Of a stretch of DNA of 64,000 nt, positions 44,306-52,289 are shown in pieces. The position numbers were made by a program, and so were the translations under genes. The stretch covers positions 124,001-188,000 of the forward strand of contig NZ_JYIX01000033.1 of the NCBI RefSeq assembly GCF_000956505.1, read 5' to 3'. The notes beneath the pieces were generated by a model. It was not told the origin of the DNA. It ran no database searches and saw only the letters and a list, made by a program, of their open reading frames with translations. The stretch is from Microbacterium azadirachtae. GTDB taxonomy: Bacteria > Actinomycetota > Actinomycetes > Actinomycetales > Microbacteriaceae. Position 1 is the stretch's first letter. Every line of letters starts with the position of its first letter.

Positions 44306-45061
44306 TCAGCGGGCGTTCGTCGCGGCCGAGATCTCGGCGACGACGTCGCGCAGCACCGGGATCGCCTGCTCGGCGAAGTCCTCGCCGACGCGCGACATCG
44401 GCCCGGAGACCGAGACGGCCGTGAGGACCGGCATGTTCGGCACTGCCATCGCGAAGCAGCGCACGCCCACCTCGTGCTCGCCGTCGTCGACCGCGTATCC
44501 GCGCTCCCGGCTGACGGCGAGATCGGCGAGCAGCTCGTCGATGGTGCCGAGCGATCGATCGGTGGAGTGCGGCATCCCGGCGCGGGCGATGATGTCGCGC
44601 ACCTGGTCGTCGCCGAGTTGCGCGAGGATCGCCTTGCCCACGCTCGTGGAGTGCAGATGAGCGCGGCCGCCCACCTCGGTGAACATGCGCATGGCGTGCG
44701 GCGACGGCGCCTGTGAGACGTAGACGACGTTGTCGCCGTCGATCGTGGCGAGGTTCGCCGTCTCGCCGAGTCGGTCCACGAGGGACTTCAGTTGGGGCAT
44801 CGCCATCTGGCCGAACTGGCGGTTCGCGACCTCGCCCAGGCGCACGAGCTTCGGGCCGAGCGCATAGCGGCGGTTGGCCAGCTGACGCGCGTAGCCCTGC
44901 GAGACCAGGGTGCGCAGCAGACGATGGATCGTGGGCAGTGGCAGCTCCGCGGCGGCCGCGAGCTGGCTGATCGTGGCATCGCCGCCGGCGTCCGCGATGA
45001 GCTCGAGCAGGTCGAAGACGCGGGAGACGGACTTGACGCCCGTAGAGCCCTCAGCGGCCAT
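44306..45061 (-). CDS. IclR family transcriptional regulator (AllR-like role)
   Basis: 251 residues. N-terminal winged helix (KSVSRVFDLLELIADAGGDA, ISQLAAAAELPLPTIHRLL, GYARQLANRRYALG) and IclR effector domain (LATIDGDNVVYVSQAPSPHA, HSTSVGKAILAQLGDDQVRD, YAVDDGEHEVGVRCFAMAVP, AVSVSGPMSRV). IclR proteins sense small acids; AllR senses glyoxylate/allantoin products. Its place beside xdh genes and four similar palindromes suggest control of purine breakdown. ATG 45061 has AGAGGA 6-7 bases upstream; ATG 45103 is a weaker alternative. Confidence 0.93.
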   Translation of the reverse strand: MAAEGSTGVKSVSRVFDLLELIADAGGDATISQLAAAAELPLPTIHRLLRTLVSQGYARQLANRRYALGPKLVRLGEVANRQFGQMAMPQLKSLVDRLGETANLATIDGDNVVYVSQAPSPHAMRMFTEVGGRAHLHSTSVGKAILAQLGDDQVRDIIARAGMPHSTDRSLGTIDELLADLAVSRERGYAVDDGEHEVGVRCFAMAVPNMPVLTAVSVSGPMSRVGEDFAEQAIPVLRDVVAEISAATNAR

Positions 45062-45106
45062 GCGGATCCTCTCGGCTGTGATCCGGGCGCGAGTTATCCG
45101 CATGCC

Positions 45107-45120
45107 GGAAGGATGATTCC
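45107..45120 (-). promoter_or_regulatory. GGAA-N6-TTCC palindrome upstream of iclR, candidate autoregulatory site
   Basis: GGAAGGATGATTCC lies 46 bases upstream of the iclR start and fits the same GGAA-N6-TTCC frame as the guaD site. Confidence 0.5.
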
Positions 45121-45179
45121 CGAGCAGAGTATCCCACGGAGGGCCTCAGATGGCCGATGTCGCACTCCGTACGGCACGG

Positions 45180-45480
45180 GTCATCTGTTCCCCGCGCGTG
45201 TTCCCCGCGCGGCTGAGCCGCCCTCTGCGGGTTCACCGGGCCAGCGCGTTCATCGGGTTCGCCGAGCCCGCCCGGGCTCACCGCGCTCCCCGCCTACCGC
45301 GTTCCCCGCGCTCCGCGCTCCCCGCTCGCCGCGCTCCCCGCGCTCCGCGCTCCCCGCTCGCCGCGCTTACCGCGCTCCCCGCTCGCCGCGCTCCCCGCGC
45401 GCCGCGCCAGCGCTCACCGCGCCAGGCGGGCCCCGCCGTGCTCACCGGGTTCGCTGAGCCCGCCGGGAGCCTTCCCGACT
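45180..45480. repeat. Degenerate GC-rich repeat tract
   Basis: Between iclR and the HNH gene (496 bases, no gene). Two exact 32-base units at 45304-45335 and 45336-45367 (core CGCGCTCCCCGCTCGCCGCG) are flanked by decayed copies to ~45430; a second motif CGGGTTCGC(C/T)GAGCCCGCC appears near 45254 and 45439. A promoter for the HNH gene should lie in the AT-richer 45483-45557. Confidence 0.75.
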
Positions 45481-45557
45481 CCGTTTGAAAACTATTTGCA
45501 TCGTTGACCTGGGGAATTCGGGGTGGGAATGTCGGTGGCCCGGTGTTGACTTGATCC

Positions 45558-47003
45558 ATGACGAACTCAGCAGACGCGGTGGCGGATCCCGGGGTGGACC
45601 CGGTGGATCCGGTCACGGTGCTGCGCCTGCTGAGAGAGGGCCTGGCCGCGGCCGAGGCGACGATCACCCGGTTCCAGGCGTTGCGGGACGCGCAGCTCGG
45701 GGCCGCGCAGCGCGTCGCCGAGGAGATCGCCGCCCGAGACGCCGGTGGTGGCTCGCCGCGGGGTGAGGCGGTGGATCTCGCGGAGCGGTCGGTCGCGGCG
45801 GAGCTCGCCGGGGTGTTGCGGATGTCGGATCGGGTGGTGCAGGCCCGGATGGCACGGGCGGCGGACCTGGGGACCCGGTTCCCGGAGGTCACGCGGGCGT
45901 TCGGGGAAGCGCGGATCAACGCCGCGCACGTCCGGGTGATCCAGGACGCCGGTGCGCGTCTTGATGAGGCGGTGCGGGCGGAGTTCGAGCAGATCGCGGT
46001 GGAGGCGTGTGCGGGGGAGACCCCGCATCGGGCGAAGCGGATCGTGGAACGCGTCGCGGAACGCCTCGCGCCGCGGAGCTTGACCGACCGGCACCGGGAG
46101 GTGCAGGAGGACCGGCGGGTGTGGCGGGAGGACCTCGGCGATGGGCAGAAGACCCTCGGGGTGATCCACTCGGCTGCCGTGATCGACGGGATCTACGACC
46201 GGCTCACCCAGCAGGCGCGGGCAGTATCGGTCGCGAATGCGCAGGCCGCGAAGGATGCGGCCGGCGGGGTCGACCCTGATCCGGATGGGCTCGGCGACCC
46301 GAACGACGAGCGGACGGTGGATCAGCTCCGCGCGGACCTGTGCGCGGACACCCTGCTCACCGGGGCCGCGTCCGGGCACGACACCGCCGCCGGGCTCCTG
46401 TCCGCGATTCAGGCGCGGGTCGAAGTCACTGTGCCGGTGCTCACTCTGCATACGCCCGATACCGCTGGCGCTGGCGCTGGCGGGCAAAAGTCACCGACGC
46501 GATCTGGGACCGTGTTCGGTGTCCGTATCGAACAGCCGGCCGAGCTCGCCGGCGGGCAGCCCATCGACACGCACACCGCCCGGATCCTCGCCGGCGGGGT
46601 CACCGCGTGGGAACGGGTGCTCACCCACCCGGTGACCGGGGCGATCCTCGCTGTCGACCACTATCGCCCCAATGCCGATCTGCGGCGTCTCTTGCACGCC
46701 CGGGATTCCCGGTGCCGGTTCCCGACCTGCGGGCTCCCGCCGGCCGCGCAGGATCTCGACCACACCATCGACGCTGCCTACGGCGGGTCCACGGAGGAAG
46801 GCAACGTCGGCGGGCTCTGCCGCAGGCATCACGTCCTCAAACACCAGACCGCCTGGACAGTGAAACAACGCGGCGCCGGGGTCCTGGAATGGACCAGCCC
46901 CACCGGGGCGACCTACATCGACAAACCGCCCTCGCCCGTGACATTCACCGTCGAAGACCCGGACCCACCCCCAGAACCGGACCCAGAGACCCCCGGATTC
47001 TGA
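45558..47003 (+). CDS. DUF222/13E12-family HNH endonuclease-like protein
   Basis: 481 residues. A helical DUF222 domain (~15-330; AELAGVLRMSDRVVQARMAR, RINAAHVRVIQDAG) is followed by an HNH module: RCRFPTCGLPPAAQDLDHTI, then GGSTEEGNVGGLCRRHHVLK with zinc cysteines, catalytic DH, Asn and His. These proteins occur in many copies in actinobacteria; their role is unsettled, and mobility or DNA repair links are proposed. The tail is Pro/Glu-rich. ATG 45558 has no Shine-Dalgarno. Repeat tracts lie on both sides. Confidence 0.9.
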   Translation: MTNSADAVADPGVDPVDPVTVLRLLREGLAAAEATITRFQALRDAQLGAAQRVAEEIAARDAGGGSPRGEAVDLAERSVAAELAGVLRMSDRVVQARMARAADLGTRFPEVTRAFGEARINAAHVRVIQDAGARLDEAVRAEFEQIAVEACAGETPHRAKRIVERVAERLAPRSLTDRHREVQEDRRVWREDLGDGQKTLGVIHSAAVIDGIYDRLTQQARAVSVANAQAAKDAAGGVDPDPDGLGDPNDERTVDQLRADLCADTLLTGAASGHDTAAGLLSAIQARVEVTVPVLTLHTPDTAGAGAGGQKSPTRSGTVFGVRIEQPAELAGGQPIDTHTARILAGGVTAWERVLTHPVTGAILAVDHYRPNADLRRLLHARDSRCRFPTCGLPPAAQDLDHTIDAAYGGSTEEGNVGGLCRRHHVLKHQTAWTVKQRGAGVLEWTSPTGATYIDKPPSPVTFTVEDPDPPPEPDPETPGF

Positions 47004-47040
47004 CGCGCGGAGATCCCGCCATCGGGCGAGCCGGTTCGCA

Positions 47041-47110
47041 GACGCCCGGACTCAGACGCCCGTATTCAGGCGCTGGCTCTCAGGCGCTGGCTCTCAGACG
47101 CCCGCACTCA
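47041..47110. repeat. 5 x 14-bp tandem repeat
   Basis: Five contiguous 14-base units: GACGCCCGGACTCA, GACGCCCGTATTCA, GGCGCTGGCTCTCA (twice, identical), GACGCCCGCACTCA. The last unit supplies the stop codon of the minus-strand aldose epimerase (TCA at 47108-47110). Confidence 0.9.
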
Positions 47111-48010
47111 GACGGTGAGCGTCACGCCCCACTGCACGGTCCAGGCCTCGCCCGGTGCCAGACGGCGCAGCCCGCGGCCCGAGTTGAACGCCTCGGCGGG
47201 CGCCGACATCGGCTCGAGGGCGACCACGAGCTCCTGCCCCGGGTAGTTCGTGTTCGTGTAGGCCTGCAGGTAGTCCAACCCCGGCCCCTGCCACAGCGTG
47301 ACGGTGCGGCCGTCCGGGGCGGAGAGGGTGCTGTGCACGCGCCCGTCGTCCTCGCGGTGGAGCGTCGCGAAGCCGGTGTCGAGCTGCACCTCGGCGAGGC
47401 GTCGGGGGGTGCGCAGGTCCGTGCCTCCGGACACCGGCGATTCGCCGATCGGCAGCAGGCGGTCGTCGGTCTCGAAGAAGGTCTCGGCGGGGATGCGCAG
47501 GAGCAGCTGCCTCGGGTCGGCCCCGGAGATCGTGAGGAAGGGGTGGGTGCCGAGGGCGACCGGCGCCGCTTCCTGAGAGCGGTTCACGATCGTGTGCTCG
47601 GCGGTGACGCCGTCGGCGCCGAGCGTGTAGCGCACGCTCGTCTCCAGCAGATAGGGGTAGCCGATCTGCGGCACCACATTCGCGCGGAGCAGCACGGTCG
47701 CATCGTCCTGCTCGGCGATCTCGTAAGCGGTGTAGCGCAGCAGCCCGTGGGTCGCGTTGTTCAGCTTCGGCTCGGTGATCGCCAGCGCCCTGGTCTCCTC
47801 GCCGTCGGCCCAGATGCCGTCCCGGATCCGGTTCGGCCACGGCACGAGCACGACGCCGGAGCAGGCGGGCGCAGGGCGATCGTCGGGGTAGGGCGGGACG
47901 ACCGTGGTGCCGCCGACGACGAGGTGCCGGAGGGCTGCGCCGACCTGCGAGATCTGCGCGCGGACGCCGTCCGCTTCGAGGTGGACCTGGACGCCGGTCG
48001 GAGTGGTCAT
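47108..48010 (-). CDS. Aldose 1-epimerase family protein
   Basis: 300 residues, galactose-mutarotase fold: SGVVLVPWPNRIRDG, NATHGLLRYTAYEI (His), VALGTHPFLTI (catalytic His) and VALEPMSAPAEAFNSGRGLR (catalytic Glu). It interconverts sugar anomers; the substrate could be galactose, glucose or a hexose 6-phosphate. ATG 48010. Monocistronic and divergent from the helicase. Its stop lies within a 14-bp tandem repeat array. Confidence 0.92.
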   Translation of the reverse strand: MTTPTGVQVHLEADGVRAQISQVGAALRHLVVGGTTVVPPYPDDRPAPACSGVVLVPWPNRIRDGIWADGEETRALAITEPKLNNATHGLLRYTAYEIAEQDDATVLLRANVVPQIGYPYLLETSVRYTLGADGVTAEHTIVNRSQEAAPVALGTHPFLTISGADPRQLLLRIPAETFFETDDRLLPIGESPVSGGTDLRTPRRLAEVQLDTGFATLHREDDGRVHSTLSAPDGRTVTLWQGPGLDYLQAYTNTNYPGQELVVALEPMSAPAEAFNSGRGLRRLAPGEAWTVQWGVTLTV

Positions 48011-48290
48011 GCCGCCATCGTAGAGCGGCAGGGTGACGCGGTGGGCTCCCAGGTGGCTCGGGTAGACTTGCGCGGTCGGCTTCGGGCGACCGTGACCTCC
48101 GGGATCCCCGGCGGGAGCGGTGCTGCGATTGTGTGTGAGCCCAGGGGCCGATGGTGAGTTCGGCGGACGTCGCCGAACGCTTCATCCATCACATGAATGG
48201 CCCCCGGCCGACGACTGCCCGGGTTTCCCCGCGCCCTACGAGGGCGGCGGGGCGCTGTTCTCGTGCGAGAACCAGACAAAGGACATACCC
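48011..48290 (+). other. Long 5' region of the DEAD-box helicase gene
   Basis: 280 bases with no gene. A TAGACT -10-like element (48064-48069) would give a leader of about 215 bases before the GTG at 48291, which is unusual beside the many leaderless genes here. Long structured leaders are known for cold-shock RNA helicases. No known riboswitch class recognised. Confidence 0.4.
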
Positions 48291-50528
48291 GTGCCCAAGA
48301 ACCACAAGCCCAAGGGCGGACGCCCCTCGGCCAACTTCGAGCCGCGCTACGCGAAGAAGACCTCCTTCCACGACCGTCACAACCAGGGGCGCCCCGCACG
48401 CGACGGCGACTCCGGTCGAGGAGTCGCGGATCGTGCAGACCGGTACGGCCGCGCGGATGCGCGTCCGGCCCGCGACGACCGCGGCGGCCGCTTCGACCGC
48501 GATGCCCGTCCCGCTCGCGATGACCGTGGCGCTCGCTTCGACCGTGACGCCCGTCCGGCCCGCGACGACCGCCGTGCGGATGCCCGCCCCGGCAGCCGCT
48601 CGCCCGGCCACCGCGGCTTCCGTGCTGAGTCCGCCGCCGGCGATCGCGAGCCGAAGCGCCGCTGGTCGGCGCAGGAGAGGGCGGGCCGCGACGAGTCCCG
48701 CTCGATCCGCAACCGTGCCGAGTCGGGCCGCGTCGACGCCCCGCACCGTCGCGACGAGCGTCCGCGCTTCGATCGTGACGACCGCCCCCGTCGGGACGAC
48801 CGGACCGAGCGTCCGCGCTTCGAGCGCAACGACCGTCCCCGTGTCGAGCGCAGCGACCGTCCGCGTTTCGACCGTGACGAGCGCCTCCGCCGCGATGACC
48901 GGACGGACCGTCCGCGGTTCGACCGTGATGACCGCCCCCGTCGGGACGACCGGACCGAGCGTCCGCGTTTCGACCGCGGCGACCGTCCCCGTGTCGAGCG
49001 CAGCGACCGTCCGCGTTTCGATCGTGACGAGCGTCCCCGTCGGGACGACCGGACCGAGCGTCCGCGTTTCGAGCGCAACGATCGTCCGCGGTTCGACCGC
49101 GACGACCGTCCCCGCCGTGATGACCGGACCGAGCGTCCGCGCCGTGATGACCGGACCGAGCGTCCCCGTTTCGACCGCGATGACCGTCCCCGCCGGGACG
49201 ACCGCCCTCGCCGCACCGACGGTCCGACCCGTAGCGACTGGAACCGCACCGCCGACCGTGCGCCGAAGCACGAGCAGCTCGAGGACGTCGTGCACGAGCG
49301 CCTTGCGGCGCAGACCGTGCAGGCCGAAGAGGTCGCTGATGTGACCTTCGGCGACCTCGGACTCGGCTCCAACATCGTCGAGATCCTGACCGGTATGGGC
49401 GCGACGGCGCCGTTCCCGATCCAGGCGGCCTCGATCCCGGCTGTCCTCGAGGGCCGCGACGTCCTCGCCCGCGGTCGCACCGGATCCGGCAAGACCATCG
49501 CGTTCGGCGCCCCTCTCGTGGAGAGCATTCTGGCCTCGCAGAAGGGTCAGAAGCGCGAGTTCGGTCGCAAGCCGCGCGCGATCGTGCTCGCGCCGACCCG
49601 TGAGCTCGCCCTGCAGATCGACCGTACGATCCAGCCGATCGCCCGCAGCGTGGGCCTGTTCACCACGCAGATCTACGGCGGCGTGCCGCAGGCGCGCCAG
49701 GTCGGCGCGCTGAAGAAGGGCGTCGACATCGTGATCGGCACGCCAGGCCGCATCGAGGACCTGATCAACCAGGGCAAGCTCGACCTCTCCGACGTGCGCA
49801 TCGCCGTGCTGGATGAGGCGGACCACATGTGCGAGCTCGGCTTCGTCGAGCCGGTGCAGCGGATCCTCCGGCACACCGGCGAGGGCAGCCAGAAGCTGCT
49901 GTTCTCCGCCACGCTGGACCGCGAGGTCGCCGCACTGGTGGACGAGTTCCTCGTGGACCCGGCCGTCTTCGAGGTCGCCGGCGAGACGCAGGACTCGGGC
50001 ACGATCGAGCACCGCGTCCTCGTGATCGAGCACCGCGACAAGGCGGAGATCCTCACCTCGCTCGTCGATCGCGACGGACGCACGCTGGTCTTCTCCCGCA
50101 CCCGCGCCTACGCCGAGCAGCTCGCCGAGGCCTTCGAGGACGCCGGGATCCCCGCGGTCTCGCTGCACGGCGACCTGAACCAGGCCAAGCGCACCCGCAA
50201 CCTGCAGAAGCTCACCTCGGGTCGTGTGAACGTGCTCGTCGCGACCGACGTCGCCGCTCGCGGCATCCACGTCGACGACATCGACCTGGTCGTCCAGGCC
50301 GACGCCCCCGACGAGTACAAGACGTACCTGCACCGGGCCGGCCGCACCGGCCGCGCCGGCAACTCCGGCCGGGTCGTGACCCTGATCACGCGCCCGCGCG
50401 GTCGCCGCATGACGGAGCTGCTGAACCGCGCCGAGATCGACGCGCCGTTCGAGGAGGCGCGCCTCGGCGACGACCTCATCGAGGAGATCGCAGGCCGCAT
50501 GCCGTCGACGTCCGACCTCACCGCCTGA
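48291..50528 (+). CDS. DEAD-box RNA helicase with long Arg/Asp repeat arm
   Basis: 745 residues. Residues 1 to ~350 are low-complexity, dominated by RPRFDRDDRPRRDDRTE-type repeats. The helicase core follows: Q-motif FPIQAASIPAVLEG, motif I ARGRTGSGKTIAFG (~395), APTRELALQI, TPGRIEDL, DEADHM, LLFSATLD, then domain 2 with TLVFSRTRAYAEQLAE, VLVATDVAARGIHVDDIDLV and YLHRAGRTGRAG. It unwinds RNA duplexes, probably in ribosome assembly or mRNA turnover; the charged arm may bind RNA or form condensates. GTG 48291 follows AAAGGA. A strong terminator follows the stop. Confidence 0.93.
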   Translation: MPKNHKPKGGRPSANFEPRYAKKTSFHDRHNQGRPARDGDSGRGVADRADRYGRADARPARDDRGGRFDRDARPARDDRGARFDRDARPARDDRRADARPGSRSPGHRGFRAESAAGDREPKRRWSAQERAGRDESRSIRNRAESGRVDAPHRRDERPRFDRDDRPRRDDRTERPRFERNDRPRVERSDRPRFDRDERLRRDDRTDRPRFDRDDRPRRDDRTERPRFDRGDRPRVERSDRPRFDRDERPRRDDRTERPRFERNDRPRFDRDDRPRRDDRTERPRRDDRTERPRFDRDDRPRRDDRPRRTDGPTRSDWNRTADRAPKHEQLEDVVHERLAAQTVQAEEVADVTFGDLGLGSNIVEILTGMGATAPFPIQAASIPAVLEGRDVLARGRTGSGKTIAFGAPLVESILASQKGQKREFGRKPRAIVLAPTRELALQIDRTIQPIARSVGLFTTQIYGGVPQARQVGALKKGVDIVIGTPGRIEDLINQGKLDLSDVRIAVLDEADHMCELGFVEPVQRILRHTGEGSQKLLFSATLDREVAALVDEFLVDPAVFEVAGETQDSGTIEHRVLVIEHRDKAEILTSLVDRDGRTLVFSRTRAYAEQLAEAFEDAGIPAVSLHGDLNQAKRTRNLQKLTSGRVNVLVATDVAARGIHVDDIDLVVQADAPDEYKTYLHRAGRTGRAGNSGRVVTLITRPRGRRMTELLNRAEIDAPFEEARLGDDLIEEIAGRMPSTSDLTA
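48760..49225 (+). repeat. In-frame tandem repeats encoding the helicase arm
   Basis: Recurring blocks such as CGTCCGCG(C/T)TTCGA and GGGACGACCGGACCGAGCG encode RPRF(D/E)R and RDDRTER units about 8 residues long. Copies are close to identical in DNA, which favours slippage or recombination and length variation between strains. Confidence 0.85.
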
Positions 50529-50559
50529 TCGAGACGCGGCTTCGTCGCGAAGCATCGGC

Positions 50560-50611
50560 CGAAAGAGCCGGGCGGGATCCTGATGACTCCGGATCCCACC
50601 CGGCTCTTTCG
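50560..50611 (+). terminator. Strong terminator after the helicase gene
   Basis: CGAAAGAGCCGGG (50560-50572) pairs with CCCGGCTCTTTCG (50599-50611), continued by GGGATCC/GGATCCC inside; stem ~20 bp, loop ~10. Confidence 0.9.
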
Positions 50612-50633
50612 CATTTCGGCGAAGCCCGCGTGG

Positions 50634-51113
50634 TCAGAGAACGAGCGCCCAGTCGTTGCTGAGGATCTCCTCGCCGCGGAACGGGAACGCGCGGGTCGAA
50701 CGCAGCGCGAAGCCCGCGCGCCGGCACAGCGCGTTCGAGGGTGCGTTGTCCACGGCGGGGTAGGCGTGGATCTCGGAGTGGCGTCCGTCCGCCCGCACGA
50801 TGTCGAGGAGATGGAGGAGCGCCTGCCCGGCGTAGCCGCGTCCCTGCTGCTCGGGGAGCACGCTCCACCCGGTCTCCCATATGACGGCATCGGGATCCTC
50901 GTCGTTCTCCCAGTAGCCGATCGAGCCGACGGCGACGTCGCCGTCGCAGATCACGAGCATCCCGCCGGGTCCCTCCATGGACAGATAGCGCCGATGCCGC
51001 TTCTCCAGCTCCTCCGGGGTCTCGGGGCCGACGAGATGCGCCGTCATCTCCGGGGTGTTGAAACGGTCGAGCAACGGCCGGTCTTCGGGCTGCCAGGGGC
51101 GGAGTGCGACCAT
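50634..51113 (-). CDS. GNAT family N-acetyltransferase
   Basis: 159 residues. RPWQPEDRPLLDRFNTPEMT at the start, ETGWSVLPEQQGRGYAGQAL (motif A, acetyl-CoA pyrophosphate loop Q/R-x-x-G-x-G/A) and NALCRRAGFALRSTRAF (motif B) define a RimJ/RimL-like acetyltransferase. The acceptor is unknown. ATG 51113. Convergent with the helicase gene; the terminator between them can serve both. Confidence 0.88.
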   Translation of the reverse strand: MVALRPWQPEDRPLLDRFNTPEMTAHLVGPETPEELEKRHRRYLSMEGPGGMLVICDGDVAVGSIGYWENDEDPDAVIWETGWSVLPEQQGRGYAGQALLHLLDIVRADGRHSEIHAYPAVDNAPSNALCRRAGFALRSTRAFPFRGEEILSNDWALVL

Positions 51114-51355
51114 GCGGCGACGCTATCCGGAACCTCGGACACGACGGTGCGGGCGCGATGAGAAGGGCAGAGGGAGGGGCCGGAAACGGCCGAATTCGAA
51201 ACCTGAGAGTTCGAGCAAAATATCCTGCTACATCCCGGGATCCTCGGTGGGCTCCCAGGAACAGTGATGCAGGATCGTTACCTTGTACGCCCGACCCGAG
51301 GGCGTGAGGCCGCTTCCCGAGCGGCACCGAGGACTTCAAGGATCGTTACTTCGTC
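51114..51355 (+). other. Upstream region of the secreted transglycosylase
   Basis: 242 bases without a gene. The 11-mer AGGATCGTTAC occurs twice (51273-51283 and 51339-51349), the second overlapping the ribosome-binding region. CAAAATATCCTGCTACAT near 51217 is the most promoter-like stretch. Cell-wall hydrolase genes of actinobacteria often carry c-di-AMP riboswitches, but I cannot match that motif here. Confidence 0.35.
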
Positions 51356-52201
51356 ATGTCGAGAAACCCGTTCTTCCGCTCTGCCCGCCGCAAGACCATC
51401 ACCATCATCGGCGCGACCGCCGTGCTCGGCGCGCTCGCCGTCGGGGGCGCTGTGCTCGTCGCTCCCGCAGTCGCCGCGGCCGCTCCGGCCGTGGCCGCGG
51501 TCGACGATGTGACCGCCTACAACCAGCGGGTGCAGGTGCGTGCCGCACTCGACACCGCGAAGACCGCGATGGCGGACGCGGCCACCGTGAACGCCGATGT
51601 GAAGGCGGCCGGCCTCGATCTCGGCCAGGGGCGCAAGCTCGTGGACGTGACCGGTCTGACCTCGGCGCACGAGGTGCTGTCGAAGTCGGCCTCAGACAAG
51701 GGCGCCGTGCACACCGCGCTCGCCGTCGCGATCACGGACTACTCCGAGAAGGTGGAGTCGCAGGTCGCGGAGGTGCGCACCAACCTGAACAACGCCGTCG
51801 CGCAGAAGCAGGCGGCCGATGCCGCGGCCGCTGCTGCTGCCGCCCAGGCCGCTGCCGCCGCGCAGGCCGCTGCAGAGGCGCAGGCCGCCGCGAACACTCC
51901 GGACGGCGCGCGCGCCGCGGCTCAGCAGATCATGGCGAGCCAGTACGGCTGGGGCGATGACCAGTTCCAGTGCCTGAACTCGCTGTGGAACAAGGAGTCC
52001 GGCTGGAACTACCAGGCCTACAACTCCTCCGGCGCGACCGGCATCCCGCAGGCGCTGCCCGGCGACAAGATGGCGACCGTCGCCGACGACTGGCAGACCA
52101 ACGCGACCACGCAGATCACGTGGGGCCTCGGCTACATCTCCAGCGTCTACGGCACTCCCTGCGCGGCCTGGGGCCACTCGCAGGCCACGAACTGGTACTG
52201 A
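51356..52201 (+). CDS. Secreted lytic transglycosylase-like protein
   Basis: 281 residues. A long signal sequence (RKTITIIGATAVLGALAVGG, ending near AAAAPAVAA) is followed by a helical, partly Ala-rich region (~60-180, AAAQAAAAAQAAAEAQAA) and a C-terminal SLT/lysozyme-like domain: QFQCLNSLWNKESGWNYQAY (catalytic Glu ~213), SSGATGIPQALPG and YGTPCAAWGHSQATNWY with two Cys able to form a disulfide. It would cleave peptidoglycan glycan strands outside the cell. Domain order resembles actinobacterial aggregation-promoting/SLT proteins. Monocistronic. Confidence 0.88.
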   Translation: MSRNPFFRSARRKTITIIGATAVLGALAVGGAVLVAPAVAAAAPAVAAVDDVTAYNQRVQVRAALDTAKTAMADAATVNADVKAAGLDLGQGRKLVDVTGLTSAHEVLSKSASDKGAVHTALAVAITDYSEKVESQVAEVRTNLNNAVAQKQAADAAAAAAAAQAAAAAQAAAEAQAAANTPDGARAAAQQIMASQYGWGDDQFQCLNSLWNKESGWNYQAYNSSGATGIPQALPGDKMATVADDWQTNATTQITWGLGYISSVYGTPCAAWGHSQATNWY

Positions 52202-52289
52202 ATCCTCTACGGGACATCCTTCACGGAACCTCGAACGGGGCGGTGCGCATCGAGTGCCCGCCCCGTGCGGCGTCCCGCCGCACAACGCC

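Noticed and set aside
51114..51355. c-di-AMP (ydaO) riboswitch upstream of the transglycosylase
   Set aside because: Expected by analogy with other actinobacterial wall hydrolases, but the conserved segments are not recognisable; only an 11-base direct repeat is.
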